Assembly: GCA_036489025.1 (NCBI GenBank)
Contig: DASXGN010000005.1
Span: 1-64,000 of the forward strand
Direction: 5' to 3'
From: Dryocola sp036489025
GTDB lineage: Bacteria > Pseudomonadota > Gammaproteobacteria > Enterobacterales > Enterobacteriaceae
Length of the DNA: 64,000 bases
A program made the translations under genes and the position numbers. Below are positions 34,252 to 42,752 of this stretch, piece by piece. Position 1 is the first letter of the stretch. Each line of letters starts with the position of its first letter. Below the pieces are notes generated by a model. That model did not search any database, was not told the origin of the DNA, and saw only the letters and a program-made list of their open reading frames with translations.

Positions 34252-34518
34252 CTATTTGTACAGTTCAGCAGTTGCGTGCCAGGTATCGCCACTACGAGCT
34301 TCGGTAATGCGATAGGCTGAAGCACCTTCTTGCGTTGCTTTCTGTGATAACTCGTGACGCATATCCATAGGCGCACTGCCTACCTGGCTGACGGAGATGC
34401 TGCCCATAGGTTGCATACCTTCTGCCTGTTCGCTGGTGATTTGATGGGCTGCGGCGCCGGCACCAAATGACAGAACGGATAAAAGGCTAACGGCTGCGAG
34501 GGTGAATTTGGTTTTCAT
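34252..34518 (-). CDS. YhcN family stress protein (DUF1471), copy 1
   Basis: An 88-aa secreted protein of the BhsA/YhcN family with a signal peptide ending near GAGAAA (residue 24). The mature domain carries GSISVSQVGSAPMDMRHEL and the C-terminal HATAELYK shared with copy 2 and E. coli YhcN. Family members respond to peroxide, acid and biofilm conditions. It is shorter-linked to a strong terminator and 121 bp from copy 2, so each may have its own promoter. It diverges more from E. coli YhcN than copy 2 does. Confidence 0.9.
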   Translation of the reverse strand: MKTKFTLAAVSLLSVLSFGAGAAAHQITSEQAEGMQPMGSISVSQVGSAPMDMRHELSQKATQEGASAYRITEARSGDTWHATAELYK

Positions 34519-34639
34519 GATGTCTACTCCTGAATCGGGTTACCCAACGACCGGAAGGGCTCACTAGCGTTTATTGTTCTTAGGGCCGTTGAGAGGATGA
34601 TTGTTTGTAACTCTTTGTCCTGCTGAAAGCTGCCGGCTG

Positions 34640-34903
34640 TTACTTATACAGCTCAGCCGTGGCGTGCCACTGGTCACCGGAACGCGCTTCAATAATGCGG
34701 TATGAAGATGCGCCTTCGTTCTGAGCTTTCTGCTCCAGTTTCTGGTGCATATCCATCGGTGAGCTGCCCACGCCGCTTACGGACACGGTTCCCAGTGCCT
34801 GCAGGTTTTGCGCCTGGTCAGCGTTGATGGAGGTGGCGGCAAATGCACCGAATGACAGCATGGAGAGCAGGCTTGCAGCTACTAATGTATTTTTCATGTT
34901 CAT
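34640..34903 (-). CDS. yhcN: YhcN family stress protein (DUF1471), copy 2
   Basis: An 87-aa YhcN-type periplasmic protein with a signal peptide (MNMKNTLVAASLLSMLSFG, cleavage near AFA). The mature core GTVSVSGVGSSPMDM and the end HATAELYK match E. coli YhcN closely, so this is the likely orthologue. I use ATG 34903 because GAGG lies 8-9 nt upstream; the frame extends to 34939. It arose, with copy 1, by tandem duplication. Confidence 0.91.
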   Translation of the reverse strand: MNMKNTLVAASLLSMLSFGAFAATSINADQAQNLQALGTVSVSGVGSSPMDMHQKLEQKAQNEGASSYRIIEARSGDQWHATAELYK

Positions 34904-35283
34904 AATTTTTACCTCGTCGTATTCTTTTATTGGGGTCATCGTTTCGTGACCCTCATCACAAAATCAAGTATACACTAGTAACGCAGGAAATTAATACCAG
35001 ACTTATAATTCTCAATGAAACTTTACGTTAATAGAATAATTTTTTATTACATCTGGTTATTAAAAAGGGATGTTTATTGCCTGTTTTTTGTTAAATGATA
35101 ATTAAATCATATGGTTGTGTAACTTTGATTATTTGTGCGATCGAGGAGAGGGAAATCACGCATCAGGCAGGTTTATGTGGCAGTTACCCTAAAAAGGCAA
35201 ATCGGAGCGGGATAATGAAGCGGTAAGGGCGCATTCTAAGAGGATAACCCGCCACAGCATGGCGGCGGGGAAATAAGGCGGGA
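34904..35283. other. yhcN-argR intergenic region
   Basis: A 380-bp gap without a gene. The left part is AT-rich and should hold the yhcN promoter. On the right, cccgcca / tggcgg(c)ggg at about 35248-35270 forms a stem past the argR stop, but no T run follows on either strand, so it is not a clear terminator. Confidence 0.4.
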
Positions 35284-35754
35284 TTACAGCTCTTGTTCAA
35301 ACAGTACGAGGATCGCTTCGTACAGCTCTTTGACCGTGAAGTCGTTCGCGGGCGTGGTGAAAATTGTGTCGTCTCCGGCGATGGTGCCCAGAATCCCTTC
35401 GGCTTTACCCAGTGAATCCAGCAGGCGGGCAATCAGCTGTGCGGCACCCGGGCTGGTATGAATCACCACGACGGCATCGTTATAGTCGATATCCAGCACC
35501 AGGTTTTTGAGCGGGCTGGAAGTCGTTGGCACGCCAAGCTCGGCGGGCAGGCAGTAAACCATCTCCATTTTCGCATTGCGGGTGCGGACCGCGCCGAACT
35601 TCGTGAGCATGCGGGAAACTTTGGACTGGTTAATATTTTCGAAGCCGTCGTTCTGCAAAGCGTGAACGATCTCGCCCTGAGAACTGAATTTCTCTTCTTT
35701 TAAAAGCGACTTGAAGGCTTTGATCAATTCTTCTTGTTTGGAGGAGTTACGCAT
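35284..35754 (-). CDS. argR: Arginine repressor ArgR
   Basis: A hexameric, arginine-dependent regulator (156 aa) of arginine biosynthesis and catabolism, also needed for XerCD recombination at cer. It has an N-terminal winged HTH (about 1-70) with recognition region SKVSRMLTKFGAVRTRNAK, and a C-terminal oligomerisation and arginine-binding domain with GTIAGDDTIF. It is transcribed divergently from mdh and has ARG-box-like sites upstream for autoregulation. Confidence 0.97.
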   Translation of the reverse strand: MRNSSKQEELIKAFKSLLKEEKFSSQGEIVHALQNDGFENINQSKVSRMLTKFGAVRTRNAKMEMVYCLPAELGVPTTSSPLKNLVLDIDYNDAVVVIHTSPGAAQLIARLLDSLGKAEGILGTIAGDDTIFTTPANDFTVKELYEAILVLFEQEL

Positions 35755-35778
35755 GAGTCACCTGTATAAAGGTCAACG

Positions 35779-35817
35779 GATAACATTATTATGCAGATAA
35801 ATGAATTTTTATGCAAA
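35779..35817. promoter_or_regulatory. ARG boxes upstream of argR
   Basis: The right box aatgaatttttatgcaaa (35800-35817) fits the 18-bp ARG consensus well. A weaker one at 35779-35796 (gataacattattatgcag) is spaced 3 bp away, the usual two-box arrangement. They lie 25 bp upstream of the argR start, consistent with autorepression. Confidence 0.7.
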
Positions 35818-36185
35818 TCTGCGAAAGGGCATGAGCCTGAAATAATATTATGAAAGAGGCGGATTTTATCAAATTTCGTTATCAAGAAACATGCCTGCGT
35901 CACGACTCGTCAATAAGCCGCCAAGTAAACCAAATGTTATCAAAATGATGTTGTTTTGCTGCGTTGGTAAGGTGTAATGTAACCGCCGTTGATGTGACAA
36001 CATCAGGTCGTGACCGGGCGCCCAGGCGTCATTTCCACCCGGCGAGTAAATGCAGCAGTAACGCACGATGATTGCGTAACGTCGCAATCTGAAAGCGGGA
36101 AGATTGTAATTACCCCATCTCTGGATTATGGTCGCCACCCATGGAGTTACGGCACCTATTTGCTAACCATAATAAGGAGTTTAGG
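35818..36185 (+). promoter_or_regulatory. argR-mdh divergent region (mdh promoter side)
   Basis: The region holds no gene and should include the mdh promoter. It contains a perfect inverted repeat TGATGT-gaca-ACATCA at 35990-36005, whose binding protein I cannot name. The mdh ribosome site AAGGAG is at 36173-36178. Confidence 0.4.
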
Positions 36186-37124
36186 ATGAAAGTTGCAGTC
36201 CTCGGCGCGGCGGGCGGTATTGGCCAGGCGCTTGCCCTTCTACTCAAGACCCAACTGCCTTCAGGTTCAGAACTCTCACTGTATGACATCGCACCGGTAA
36301 CCCCAGGGGTTGCGGTTGACCTCAGTCATATCCCTACAGATGTGAAAATCAAAGGTTTCAGCGGCGAAGATGCGACCCCGGCACTGGTGGGCGCGGACGT
36401 TGTGCTGATCTCCGCAGGCGTGGCGCGTAAGCCGGGTATGGATCGTTCCGACCTGTTCAACGTTAACGCTGGCATCGTGAAGAATCTGATCGAGCAGGTG
36501 GCAAAAACCTGTCCGAAAGCCTGCATTGGCATCATCACCAACCCGGTCAACACCACCGTCGCCATCGCTGCGGAAGTGCTGAAGAAAGCGGGCGTGTATG
36601 ACAAGAACAAACTGTTTGGCGTGACCACGCTGGACATCATCCGCTCCAACACTTTTGTGGCGGAACTGAAAGGCAAAAAGACGGGGGAAATCGAAGTGCC
36701 GGTTATCGGCGGCCACTCCGGCGTGACTATTTTGCCTCTGCTGTCCCAGATCCCCGGCGTGAGCTTCACCGAGCAGGAAGTGGCTGACCTGACAAAACGT
36801 ATCCAGAACGCGGGTACCGAAGTTGTTGAAGCAAAAGCCGGCGGTGGGTCTGCAACCCTGTCCATGGGCCAGGCCGCTGCACGCTTCGGTCTGTCGCTGG
36901 TGCGCGCGCTGCAGGGCGAAAGCAATGTGGTTGAGTGTGCCTATGTTGAAGGCAACGGCGAGCATGCGCGTTTCTTCTCTCAGCCGCTGCTGCTGGGTAA
37001 AAACGGTATCGCTGAGCACAAATCCTACGGCAAGCTGAGCGCGTTTGAGCATCAGGCGCTGGAAGGCATGCTGGATACCCTGAAAAAAGACATCACCCTG
37101 GGCGAAGAATTCGTTAACAAGTGA
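36186..37124 (+). CDS. mdh: Malate dehydrogenase
   Basis: The NAD-dependent TCA-cycle enzyme (312 aa, the E. coli length) interconverting malate and oxaloacetate. It has the nucleotide loop GAAGGIGQ (7-14), the mobile-loop substrate arginines in ARKPGMDRSD, and the catalytic His in VIGGHSGVTILPL. AAGGAG precedes the start MKVAVLG. In K-12 mdh neighbours degS; here the accessory sugar cluster lies between them. Confidence 0.98.
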   Translation: MKVAVLGAAGGIGQALALLLKTQLPSGSELSLYDIAPVTPGVAVDLSHIPTDVKIKGFSGEDATPALVGADVVLISAGVARKPGMDRSDLFNVNAGIVKNLIEQVAKTCPKACIGIITNPVNTTVAIAAEVLKKAGVYDKNKLFGVTTLDIIRSNTFVAELKGKKTGEIEVPVIGGHSGVTILPLLSQIPGVSFTEQEVADLTKRIQNAGTEVVEAKAGGGSATLSMGQAAARFGLSLVRALQGESNVVECAYVEGNGEHARFFSQPLLLGKNGIAEHKSYGKLSAFEHQALEGMLDTLKKDITLGEEFVNK

Positions 37125-37149
37125 TTGTCCTGATTGGCGAATGATATAA

Positions 37150-37178
37150 AAGAGCGGGCAGCCTTGCCCGCTCTTTGT
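37150..37178 (+). terminator. Terminator after mdh
   Basis: The hairpin agagcgggca-gcct-tgcccgctct is followed by ttgttttt. Confidence 0.88.
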
Positions 37179-37220
37179 TTTTAAAGCTGTACCCGTTCAC
37201 CGCGCTTTTGATTGTTATCA

Positions 37221-37338
37221 AAATGTGATCGCCGCTGCAACTTCTGCAATCCCTCCCTGAATCTTGATTTTTTGGTCACCTGGCGACCGAATTTCCACCC
37301 GCCTCTTAAGGCGGCGGTGCTTTTGGCTGGCTTATATT
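37221..37338 (+). promoter_or_regulatory. Control region of the sugar cluster
   Basis: Three elements precede the regulator gene. A CRP-like site with a perfect left half (aaatgtgatc) and a poor right half lies at 37221-37242. Inverted repeats tttggtc...gaccgaa (37271-37291) and ccgcc-tcttaa-ggcgg (37299-37314) are candidate operators. A TATATT -10 lies at 37333-37338 with no matching -35 17 bp upstream, as expected for an activator-dependent promoter. Confidence 0.45.
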
Positions 37339-37370
37339 GATTCCACCTTGCCGCCATCACCGGGAAATTT

Positions 37371-38270
37371 ATGACCTCCTTAATGCTTAAGCGCAGCGAT
37401 TACTTCACCAGTGCCGCTCATCCGGTGGCGGTGGAGCATCGCTGCCCGCAGGATATCTTCCCTCTGCATCGCCATGATTTTGACGAAATCGTTATCGTCT
37501 GGCGCGGCAACGGCTTACACATATGGAACGGGCTGCCGTACCGCATTACCTACGGCGACGTGCTGTATGTTACCCAGCAGGACAGCCACTACTATCAGTC
37601 GGTCGATAACCTTGAGCTCGGCAACATCCTGTTTTGTCGCGACCGCCTGCGTTTGGGCACCGACTGGCATAATCTCCTGCCCGGCACGGAAACCCATCAG
37701 GAAAGCCGCAGCTGGCGATTAACCCGGGAGTCGCTGGCGCTCATTCGCCAGCACGTCGAGCGCCTGGCCGGGGAGTGCAGCAAGCGGGATCCGGTCTCTT
37801 TGCGTCTGACCGAGTCGATATTTCTTGAGCTGGTGCTGCTGCTGCTGCGCCACCGCTACGCGCCGGATAAGCTGGCCTCCCATGCCCGGCAGGATATCGA
37901 TCTGGTCATCGCCAGCCTCGGCTCGCGGCTGAGCGAGAAATTTGAGCTGGAATCCCTCTGCGCGCAGCATCAGCTTTCCCCGCGCTCGGTGCGCGACGCT
38001 TTCAAACAGATAACCGGCATGACCATCAGCCGCTATCAGATGCAGCGCCGCCTCTGCCGCGCCATTACCCTGCTTGGCACCAGCGAACTCTCTATCGCGG
38101 AAATAGCCTCGGTCAGCGGTTTCAGCGACAGCAACTACTTTTCAGTCATCTTCCAGAAAAGCTTTAACCAGTCCCCCAGCCACTGCCGACGAGCGCTGCA
38201 GGCGCGGGGTCTGGGGCGCGGACATTTTCCTTTCTCAGACAATTTATCCTCATCAGGAGACAACTTATGA
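37371..38270 (+). CDS. AraC-family sugar regulator, RhaR-like
   Basis: A transcriptional regulator (299 aa) with an N-terminal cupin sensor domain (about 15-130) and a C-terminal double HTH (about 188-275, ending in SIAEIASVSGFSDSNYFSVIF). The cupin segment HDFDEIVIVWRGNGLHIWNG resembles E. coli RhaR strongly, including HRH metal/ligand-like residues, so a 6-deoxy or L-sugar ligand is a fair guess. It overlaps the next gene by 4 bases (ATGA), so regulator and first enzyme are cotranscribed and coupled. The likely target is its own operon. Confidence 0.88.
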   Translation: MTSLMLKRSDYFTSAAHPVAVEHRCPQDIFPLHRHDFDEIVIVWRGNGLHIWNGLPYRITYGDVLYVTQQDSHYYQSVDNLELGNILFCRDRLRLGTDWHNLLPGTETHQESRSWRLTRESLALIRQHVERLAGECSKRDPVSLRLTESIFLELVLLLLRHRYAPDKLASHARQDIDLVIASLGSRLSEKFELESLCAQHQLSPRSVRDAFKQITGMTISRYQMQRRLCRAITLLGTSELSIAEIASVSGFSDSNYFSVIFQKSFNQSPSHCRRALQARGLGRGHFPFSDNLSSSGDNL

Positions 38271-39700
38271 ACGCACCCGTCGTGCTTAATGCCGCGCTGT
38301 TCGGTATCGGGCTGAATACCTACTGGCCGCAGTTCAGCGGGCTTGAACAGCGCCTGCTGGGCTATTTGCAAGAGATTGAAGAACAGCTTTCTGCCCCTGC
38401 GCTCACGATGCTCAACGGCGGGCTGGTGGATTCGCTGGAGAAAAGCGATGCGCTGGCCCGGCGGCTTAAGGCATTTTCCCCGGACGTTATCGTCATCGCC
38501 ATCAGCACTTACGCCCTGAGCTCGACGGTACTGCCGCTGGTGCAGCAGTTCAGCGTGCCGGTGCTGATCCTTGCCCTGCAGCCTGAGCGTACGCTGCCCT
38601 ACAGCATGATTCGCGATTTGCCCGATCGCGGTGCCCGCACCGGTGAATGGCTGGCGCACTGTCAGGCCTGTAGCGCACCGGAGCTGGCCAACGTCTTTAA
38701 CCGGGCCGGTATCAGCTGGGAAATGATCGTCGGGGCGCTGCATAACGATCCTCACGTCTGGCAGGAAACCCACGCCTGGCTGACGGCGCTGACGCTGAAA
38801 AAGCAGCTGGCGCAAACGCAAATTGGCGTGCTGGGCCATTACTACAACGGCATGTACGACGTTTATTCCAACATGACAAACCTTTCTGCAAAGCTGGGCG
38901 TTCGCTTCCAGCCGCTGGAAATGTGCGAGCTGCTGAGCTGGCGCGAGCAGGTCACTGAAGCCCAGATAGATGACAAACGCCGGGAAATTGCAGAGAAGCT
39001 GGTGACTGACGAAAGCTGCGATGAGCAAGAAATGCGGCGGGCAACGCACACCGCCGTCGCGCTCGATAGCCTGGTCCGTAAAAACAGGCTGCATGCGCTG
39101 GCCTACTACTACGAAGGCTCGCCGGGCAGCGCCCATGAAAACATTGTCACCTCGCTGATCCTGGGCAATACGCTGCTCACCGGGCGGGATATTCCGGTGG
39201 CCGGGGAGTACGAAGTTAAAAACGTTATCGCGATGAAAATTCTCTCGCTGCTGGGGGCCGGAGGCTCGTTTGCCGAACCATACGGCATTGATTTTGATGA
39301 CGATGTGGTGCTGTGGGGGCACGACGGCCCGGCCCATCCGGCGATGGCCGAGGGCGAAGTGCGCCTGGTACCGCTGCCGGTTTATCACGGCAAGCCCGGC
39401 AAAGGAATCTCGATCCAAATGAGCGTGCGTAACGGGCCGGTGACTTTCCTTTCCGTGGTCGAGGACGTCAACAACCGGGTGATTTTGCAATACGCCGAAG
39501 GGGAATCGCTGGCGGGCGAAGTGCTGGATATCGGCAACACCAACAGCCGCTACCGCTTCGCCTGCGGTGCGCGAGCCTTTACTGAGAAATGGTCCCGCGG
39601 CGGCGCAGCCCACCATTGCGCAATCGGCATTGGCCACCATGGCGCGACGCTTGAAAAGCTTGCTGGCCTGCTTGGCGTCACGTCAACCCGCATTGTTTAA
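38267..39700 (+). CDS. L-arabinose/L-fucose isomerase-fold protein, paralogue A
   Basis: A 477-aa protein of the FucI/AraA superfamily, probably an aldose-ketose isomerase. By my alignment to E. coli AraA the four Mn ligands are kept: Glu314 (VAGEYEVKN), Glu337 (GSFAEPYG), His352 (WGHDG) and one of His449/450 (GGAAHHCAIG). The opening GIGLNTYWPQFSGLEQRLLG is shared with paralogue B next door. No signal peptide, so cytoplasmic. The substrate is unknown; overall similarity to AraA is low outside these blocks. The ATGA overlap with the regulator fixes the start. Confidence 0.8.
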   Translation: MNAPVVLNAALFGIGLNTYWPQFSGLEQRLLGYLQEIEEQLSAPALTMLNGGLVDSLEKSDALARRLKAFSPDVIVIAISTYALSSTVLPLVQQFSVPVLILALQPERTLPYSMIRDLPDRGARTGEWLAHCQACSAPELANVFNRAGISWEMIVGALHNDPHVWQETHAWLTALTLKKQLAQTQIGVLGHYYNGMYDVYSNMTNLSAKLGVRFQPLEMCELLSWREQVTEAQIDDKRREIAEKLVTDESCDEQEMRRATHTAVALDSLVRKNRLHALAYYYEGSPGSAHENIVTSLILGNTLLTGRDIPVAGEYEVKNVIAMKILSLLGAGGSFAEPYGIDFDDDVVLWGHDGPAHPAMAEGEVRLVPLPVYHGKPGKGISIQMSVRNGPVTFLSVVEDVNNRVILQYAEGESLAGEVLDIGNTNSRYRFACGARAFTEKWSRGGAAHHCAIGIGHHGATLEKLAGLLGVTSTRIV

Positions 39701-39718
39701 ACGTAAAGGAGAACCTTA

Positions 39719-41119
39719 ATGAGCGCAAAAATTGGCATTCTTGCCGTCGGCCTTGAGGCGTACTGGCCACAGTTTTCGGGTATGAAAGAGCGGCTGATGG
39801 AGCATCATCATCGGCTGCTGGCGAAATTCTCGCAGCGCGATGTCGTTGCCGTCGGCATGGTGGATAACCCGGCCAGGGCGCGGGAAGCGGGACTGCGTTT
39901 TCAGGCGGAAGACGTGGATATTATCTTCTGCCACCTGACAACCTACGCCTCGTCGGAATCCCTGCTGCCGGTGGTGCGGGCGCTGGGCAACGTGACGCTG
40001 GTGCTGCTGAACGTGCAGTCGGTGCCCGCATTGGACCTTGAACGAACGTTAACCATCGACGACTGGCTGGGCAAAGGCTGCACCTGCGCCGGACTGCCTG
40101 AAATGACCGCCGTGCTGCGCCGTTTTGATCATCCTTTTGCGGTGGTTTCCGGCTATCTGGAGGGTGATACGATCCTCGACGAGAAAATTACCCAGTGGTG
40201 CGACGCGGCCAACGCCTGCCGCCGCCTGAAATCCGGGAACATTGGCATTCTTGGCCGTCCTTATCCGGGCATGATGGATCTTAACGTCGATGAGACGCAG
40301 ATTTTTCGCACCTTCGGCAGCTATGTGAAGCATCTGAACTGGGAGGATATCGCGGCCAATATTGCTCGCGGCTTTGATCAGGACCAGATCGAGCGGGCGA
40401 GCAGGGAGGTTAAAGACGCATTCCGGCTGCCCGACGATCTGGACGAGCAGCACCTGACCTCAATGATTGAAGTTTACCTGGCGACCCGTCAGCTGGTGGA
40501 TGAACACCGGCTGATCGCGCTGTCGAACCACTTTGAAGTGCAGCCCAGCGGCTATATGCACCAGATTATTTCCGCCTCGAATCCGGTCTTTTCCCTGCTG
40601 ACCCGCCAGGGGATCGCCTGTCCGGTAGAGGCCGATATTAAAACGGCGATCGCGCTAACTCTGATGAAATCCCTCGCGGGCAGCGCCACGCTGACCGAGC
40701 TGTACTCCATGGATTTTAATCAGGATCTTTGTATCGTCGGGCACAGCGGAGCGGGCGATCCAGACATCGCCGATGAAAAATCCCTGCTGAAAATGAGCCC
40801 GGTTTTTCACGGCAAGCCTGGCAGCGGCTTCCTGACGCAGTTCACCCCGGCAGCCGGGCCGGTGACCCTGGCGTCTGTCACCCAGGGGGCCGACGGCCAG
40901 TACCTGCTGGTGTTAGCCGAGGGGGAACTGGTTGAGGGTAAAACGCTGCAGCTTGGCGATACCAACGCGCTGTTCCGGTTCCGCAAAGGGCTGCGTACTT
41001 TTGTCGACGACTGGTCGGCCAGCGGCCCAACTCATCACTGCGCCATGGGGCGAGGGCACCACGCCCAGGCGTTCCATAAACTAGGACAGCTTCTGGGGAT
41101 CCCTGTCCACGAGGTGTGA
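39719..41119 (+). CDS. L-arabinose/L-fucose isomerase-fold protein, paralogue B
   Basis: A 466-aa homologue of the preceding protein, 18 bp downstream with AAAGGAG as ribosome site. It keeps the same metal-site positions: Glu304 (PVEADIKT), Glu327 (LTELYS), His342 (VGHSG) and His439/440 (GPTHHCAMG). Shared landmarks with A are AYWPQFSGMKERL, FHGKPGSG against YHGKPGKG, and GHH near the C-terminus. The two differ clearly in most of the N-terminal two thirds, so they are old paralogues. They may act on different sugars or form a mixed oligomer. Confidence 0.8.
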   Translation: MSAKIGILAVGLEAYWPQFSGMKERLMEHHHRLLAKFSQRDVVAVGMVDNPARAREAGLRFQAEDVDIIFCHLTTYASSESLLPVVRALGNVTLVLLNVQSVPALDLERTLTIDDWLGKGCTCAGLPEMTAVLRRFDHPFAVVSGYLEGDTILDEKITQWCDAANACRRLKSGNIGILGRPYPGMMDLNVDETQIFRTFGSYVKHLNWEDIAANIARGFDQDQIERASREVKDAFRLPDDLDEQHLTSMIEVYLATRQLVDEHRLIALSNHFEVQPSGYMHQIISASNPVFSLLTRQGIACPVEADIKTAIALTLMKSLAGSATLTELYSMDFNQDLCIVGHSGAGDPDIADEKSLLKMSPVFHGKPGSGFLTQFTPAAGPVTLASVTQGADGQYLLVLAEGELVEGKTLQLGDTNALFRFRKGLRTFVDDWSASGPTHHCAMGRGHHAQAFHKLGQLLGIPVHEV

Positions 41120-41124
41120 TCTTA

Positions 41125-41169
41125 AGCGCGCCGATCGTGCAGATCTCTGGCCGATCGCCGCGGCGCGCT
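41125..41169 (+). other. Large imperfect stem-loop after isomerase paralogue B
   Basis: Arms agcgcgcc-gatcg and cgatc-(gccgc)-ggcgcgct pair over 13 bp with a 5-nt bulge, starting 5 nt after the stop. There is no T run, so it may stabilise the upstream mRNA or mark an operon division before the transporter gene. The following 41170-41294 has no clear promoter. Confidence 0.45.
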
Positions 41170-41294
41170 GTACGTCTGTGGGAAGCCCGCTTTCTCCCAT
41201 TTAATCCTTACTTTTGTGTGATATCCGCTATCGCAGGGCCTCCCTTTGTCGCGATTTGACCTGGGGAGCCTGACTATTCTTCTGTGAGGTTAAT

Positions 41295-42743
41295 ATGAAC
41301 AAGTTATCGCCACATTCCACGGACGTCGCCCACGGCAGACGTTACAGCTATCTGGTCGCCATCGGCGCAAGCATTGGCGGCCTGCTGTACGGCTACGATA
41401 CGGGCATTATTGCCAGCGCCCTGCTCTTTTTGCGCGAGGACTTCGGCATCACGGACGACGCTTTTATGCAGTCGGTGGTCACCTCGGCCACGCTGCTTGG
41501 GGCGATTTTTGGCGCGCTGTTGACCGGGCCGCTTTCAGACCGCCTGGGTCGGCGCAAAACCGTCATCGTTATCTCCATCCTTTTTGCCTTATTCGCTTTG
41601 GGCTGCGCCCTGGCGACTTCTTTAAAGATGCTCATCGTCATGCGTTTTTTGCTTGGTCTGGGCGTGGGCGGATCTTCGCAAATTGTGCCGATGTACATTG
41701 CCGAGCTGGCACCGGCCCACCGGCGTGGGGCTCAGGGCGTGCTGTTCCAGATGATGATCTGTGTTGGCACGCTGCTGGCCTACGCCGTGGGCTATCTGCT
41801 CGGCCCGTCCGGCGCGTGGGAGTGGATGCTTGGCCTGGCGGTGGTTCCGGCGCTTATTTTTGTCGGCATGATGCTGTATCTGCCCGAAAGCCCGCGCTGG
41901 CTGGTGGGTAAACAGCAGGCTAAACGGGCGCAGGAGATTCTGGTGCGCGTCGGGCGGACGGAGCCGGAAGCTGCCCAGGAAATAAAAGAAATCGAACGGC
42001 TGCATCAGGATCGGCAGTCGAGCTGGCGCGAGCTGTTCCAGCCCTGGGTGCGGCCCGCGCTGGTAGCCGGCCTGGGCATTGCGATTTTCTCTCAGGCCAC
42101 CGGCATCAGCGCCATCATTTATTACGCCCCTGCTTTACTGGTGATGGCGCAGTTCGGTAAATCGGCGGCGATTCTCGGCTCGGTCGGCATTGGCGTCGTG
42201 CTGACGGTGTTCACCCTGCTGGGGATTTGGCTGCTGGACGTGCTGGGGCGGCGACGTCTGATGCTGATTGGTCTGCCGGGGGCGGTGATTGTACTGGCGG
42301 TAATGGCGCTGCTGCTGCCCTGGTCTGCCCACGCGCAGCAACTGCTTAGCGACGGCCATAAAGTTGTCGTGCTGGCGTGCCTGCTCGGGTACTTCGCCTT
42401 CAACGGCGGCAGCCTTTCTGTTGTCACCTGGCTGTACTGTGCCGAAATCTTCCCGCTTGGCGTGCGGGGCAAAGGCACGGCCCTTTGTTCGTTTGCGCTG
42501 TGGGTTGTCAATTTCCTCGTGACCTTACTGCTTTATTTTACGGCGGATGCGTTAGGCATTGGCCTCGTTTTTGGCGCGCTGGCGGTGGTCAACGCGCTGG
42601 CCTGGATCTTCGTATGGCGCTACTCCCCGGAAACTCGCGGGCGGACGCTGGAGGATATTGAACAAAGCCTGCTTAACGGGCAGTTCAATCCGCACGGCTC
42701 CGCTTCATCGGGCGTTTTGCTCAATAAAATCAACTCTGACTGA
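41295..42743 (+). CDS. MFS sugar transporter (sugar porter family)
   Basis: A 12-span inner-membrane transporter (482 aa) of the GalP/XylE/AraE sugar:proton symporter family. It has GLLYGYDTGIIASALLF with Asp35 at the proton-coupling position, the loop 2-3 motif DRLGRRKTVI, PESPRWLV after span 6, and a C-terminal ETRGRTLEDIE. The QQ motif of span 7 reads SQATGISAIIYYAP, with the first sugar-contacting Gln replaced by Ser, pointing to a changed specificity. GAGG precedes the ATG. It should import the substrate of the cluster. Confidence 0.9.
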   Translation: MNKLSPHSTDVAHGRRYSYLVAIGASIGGLLYGYDTGIIASALLFLREDFGITDDAFMQSVVTSATLLGAIFGALLTGPLSDRLGRRKTVIVISILFALFALGCALATSLKMLIVMRFLLGLGVGGSSQIVPMYIAELAPAHRRGAQGVLFQMMICVGTLLAYAVGYLLGPSGAWEWMLGLAVVPALIFVGMMLYLPESPRWLVGKQQAKRAQEILVRVGRTEPEAAQEIKEIERLHQDRQSSWRELFQPWVRPALVAGLGIAIFSQATGISAIIYYAPALLVMAQFGKSAAILGSVGIGVVLTVFTLLGIWLLDVLGRRRLMLIGLPGAVIVLAVMALLLPWSAHAQQLLSDGHKVVVLACLLGYFAFNGGSLSVVTWLYCAEIFPLGVRGKGTALCSFALWVVNFLVTLLLYFTADALGIGLVFGALAVVNALAWIFVWRYSPETRGRTLEDIEQSLLNGQFNPHGSASSGVLLNKINSD

Positions 42744-42752
42744 GAGGTCGTT

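Noticed and set aside
38135..39640. 501-codon minus-strand frame opposite the first isomerase gene
   Set aside because: It is entirely antisense to the regulator end and isomerase paralogue A, whose conserved metal-site residues support the plus-strand reading.
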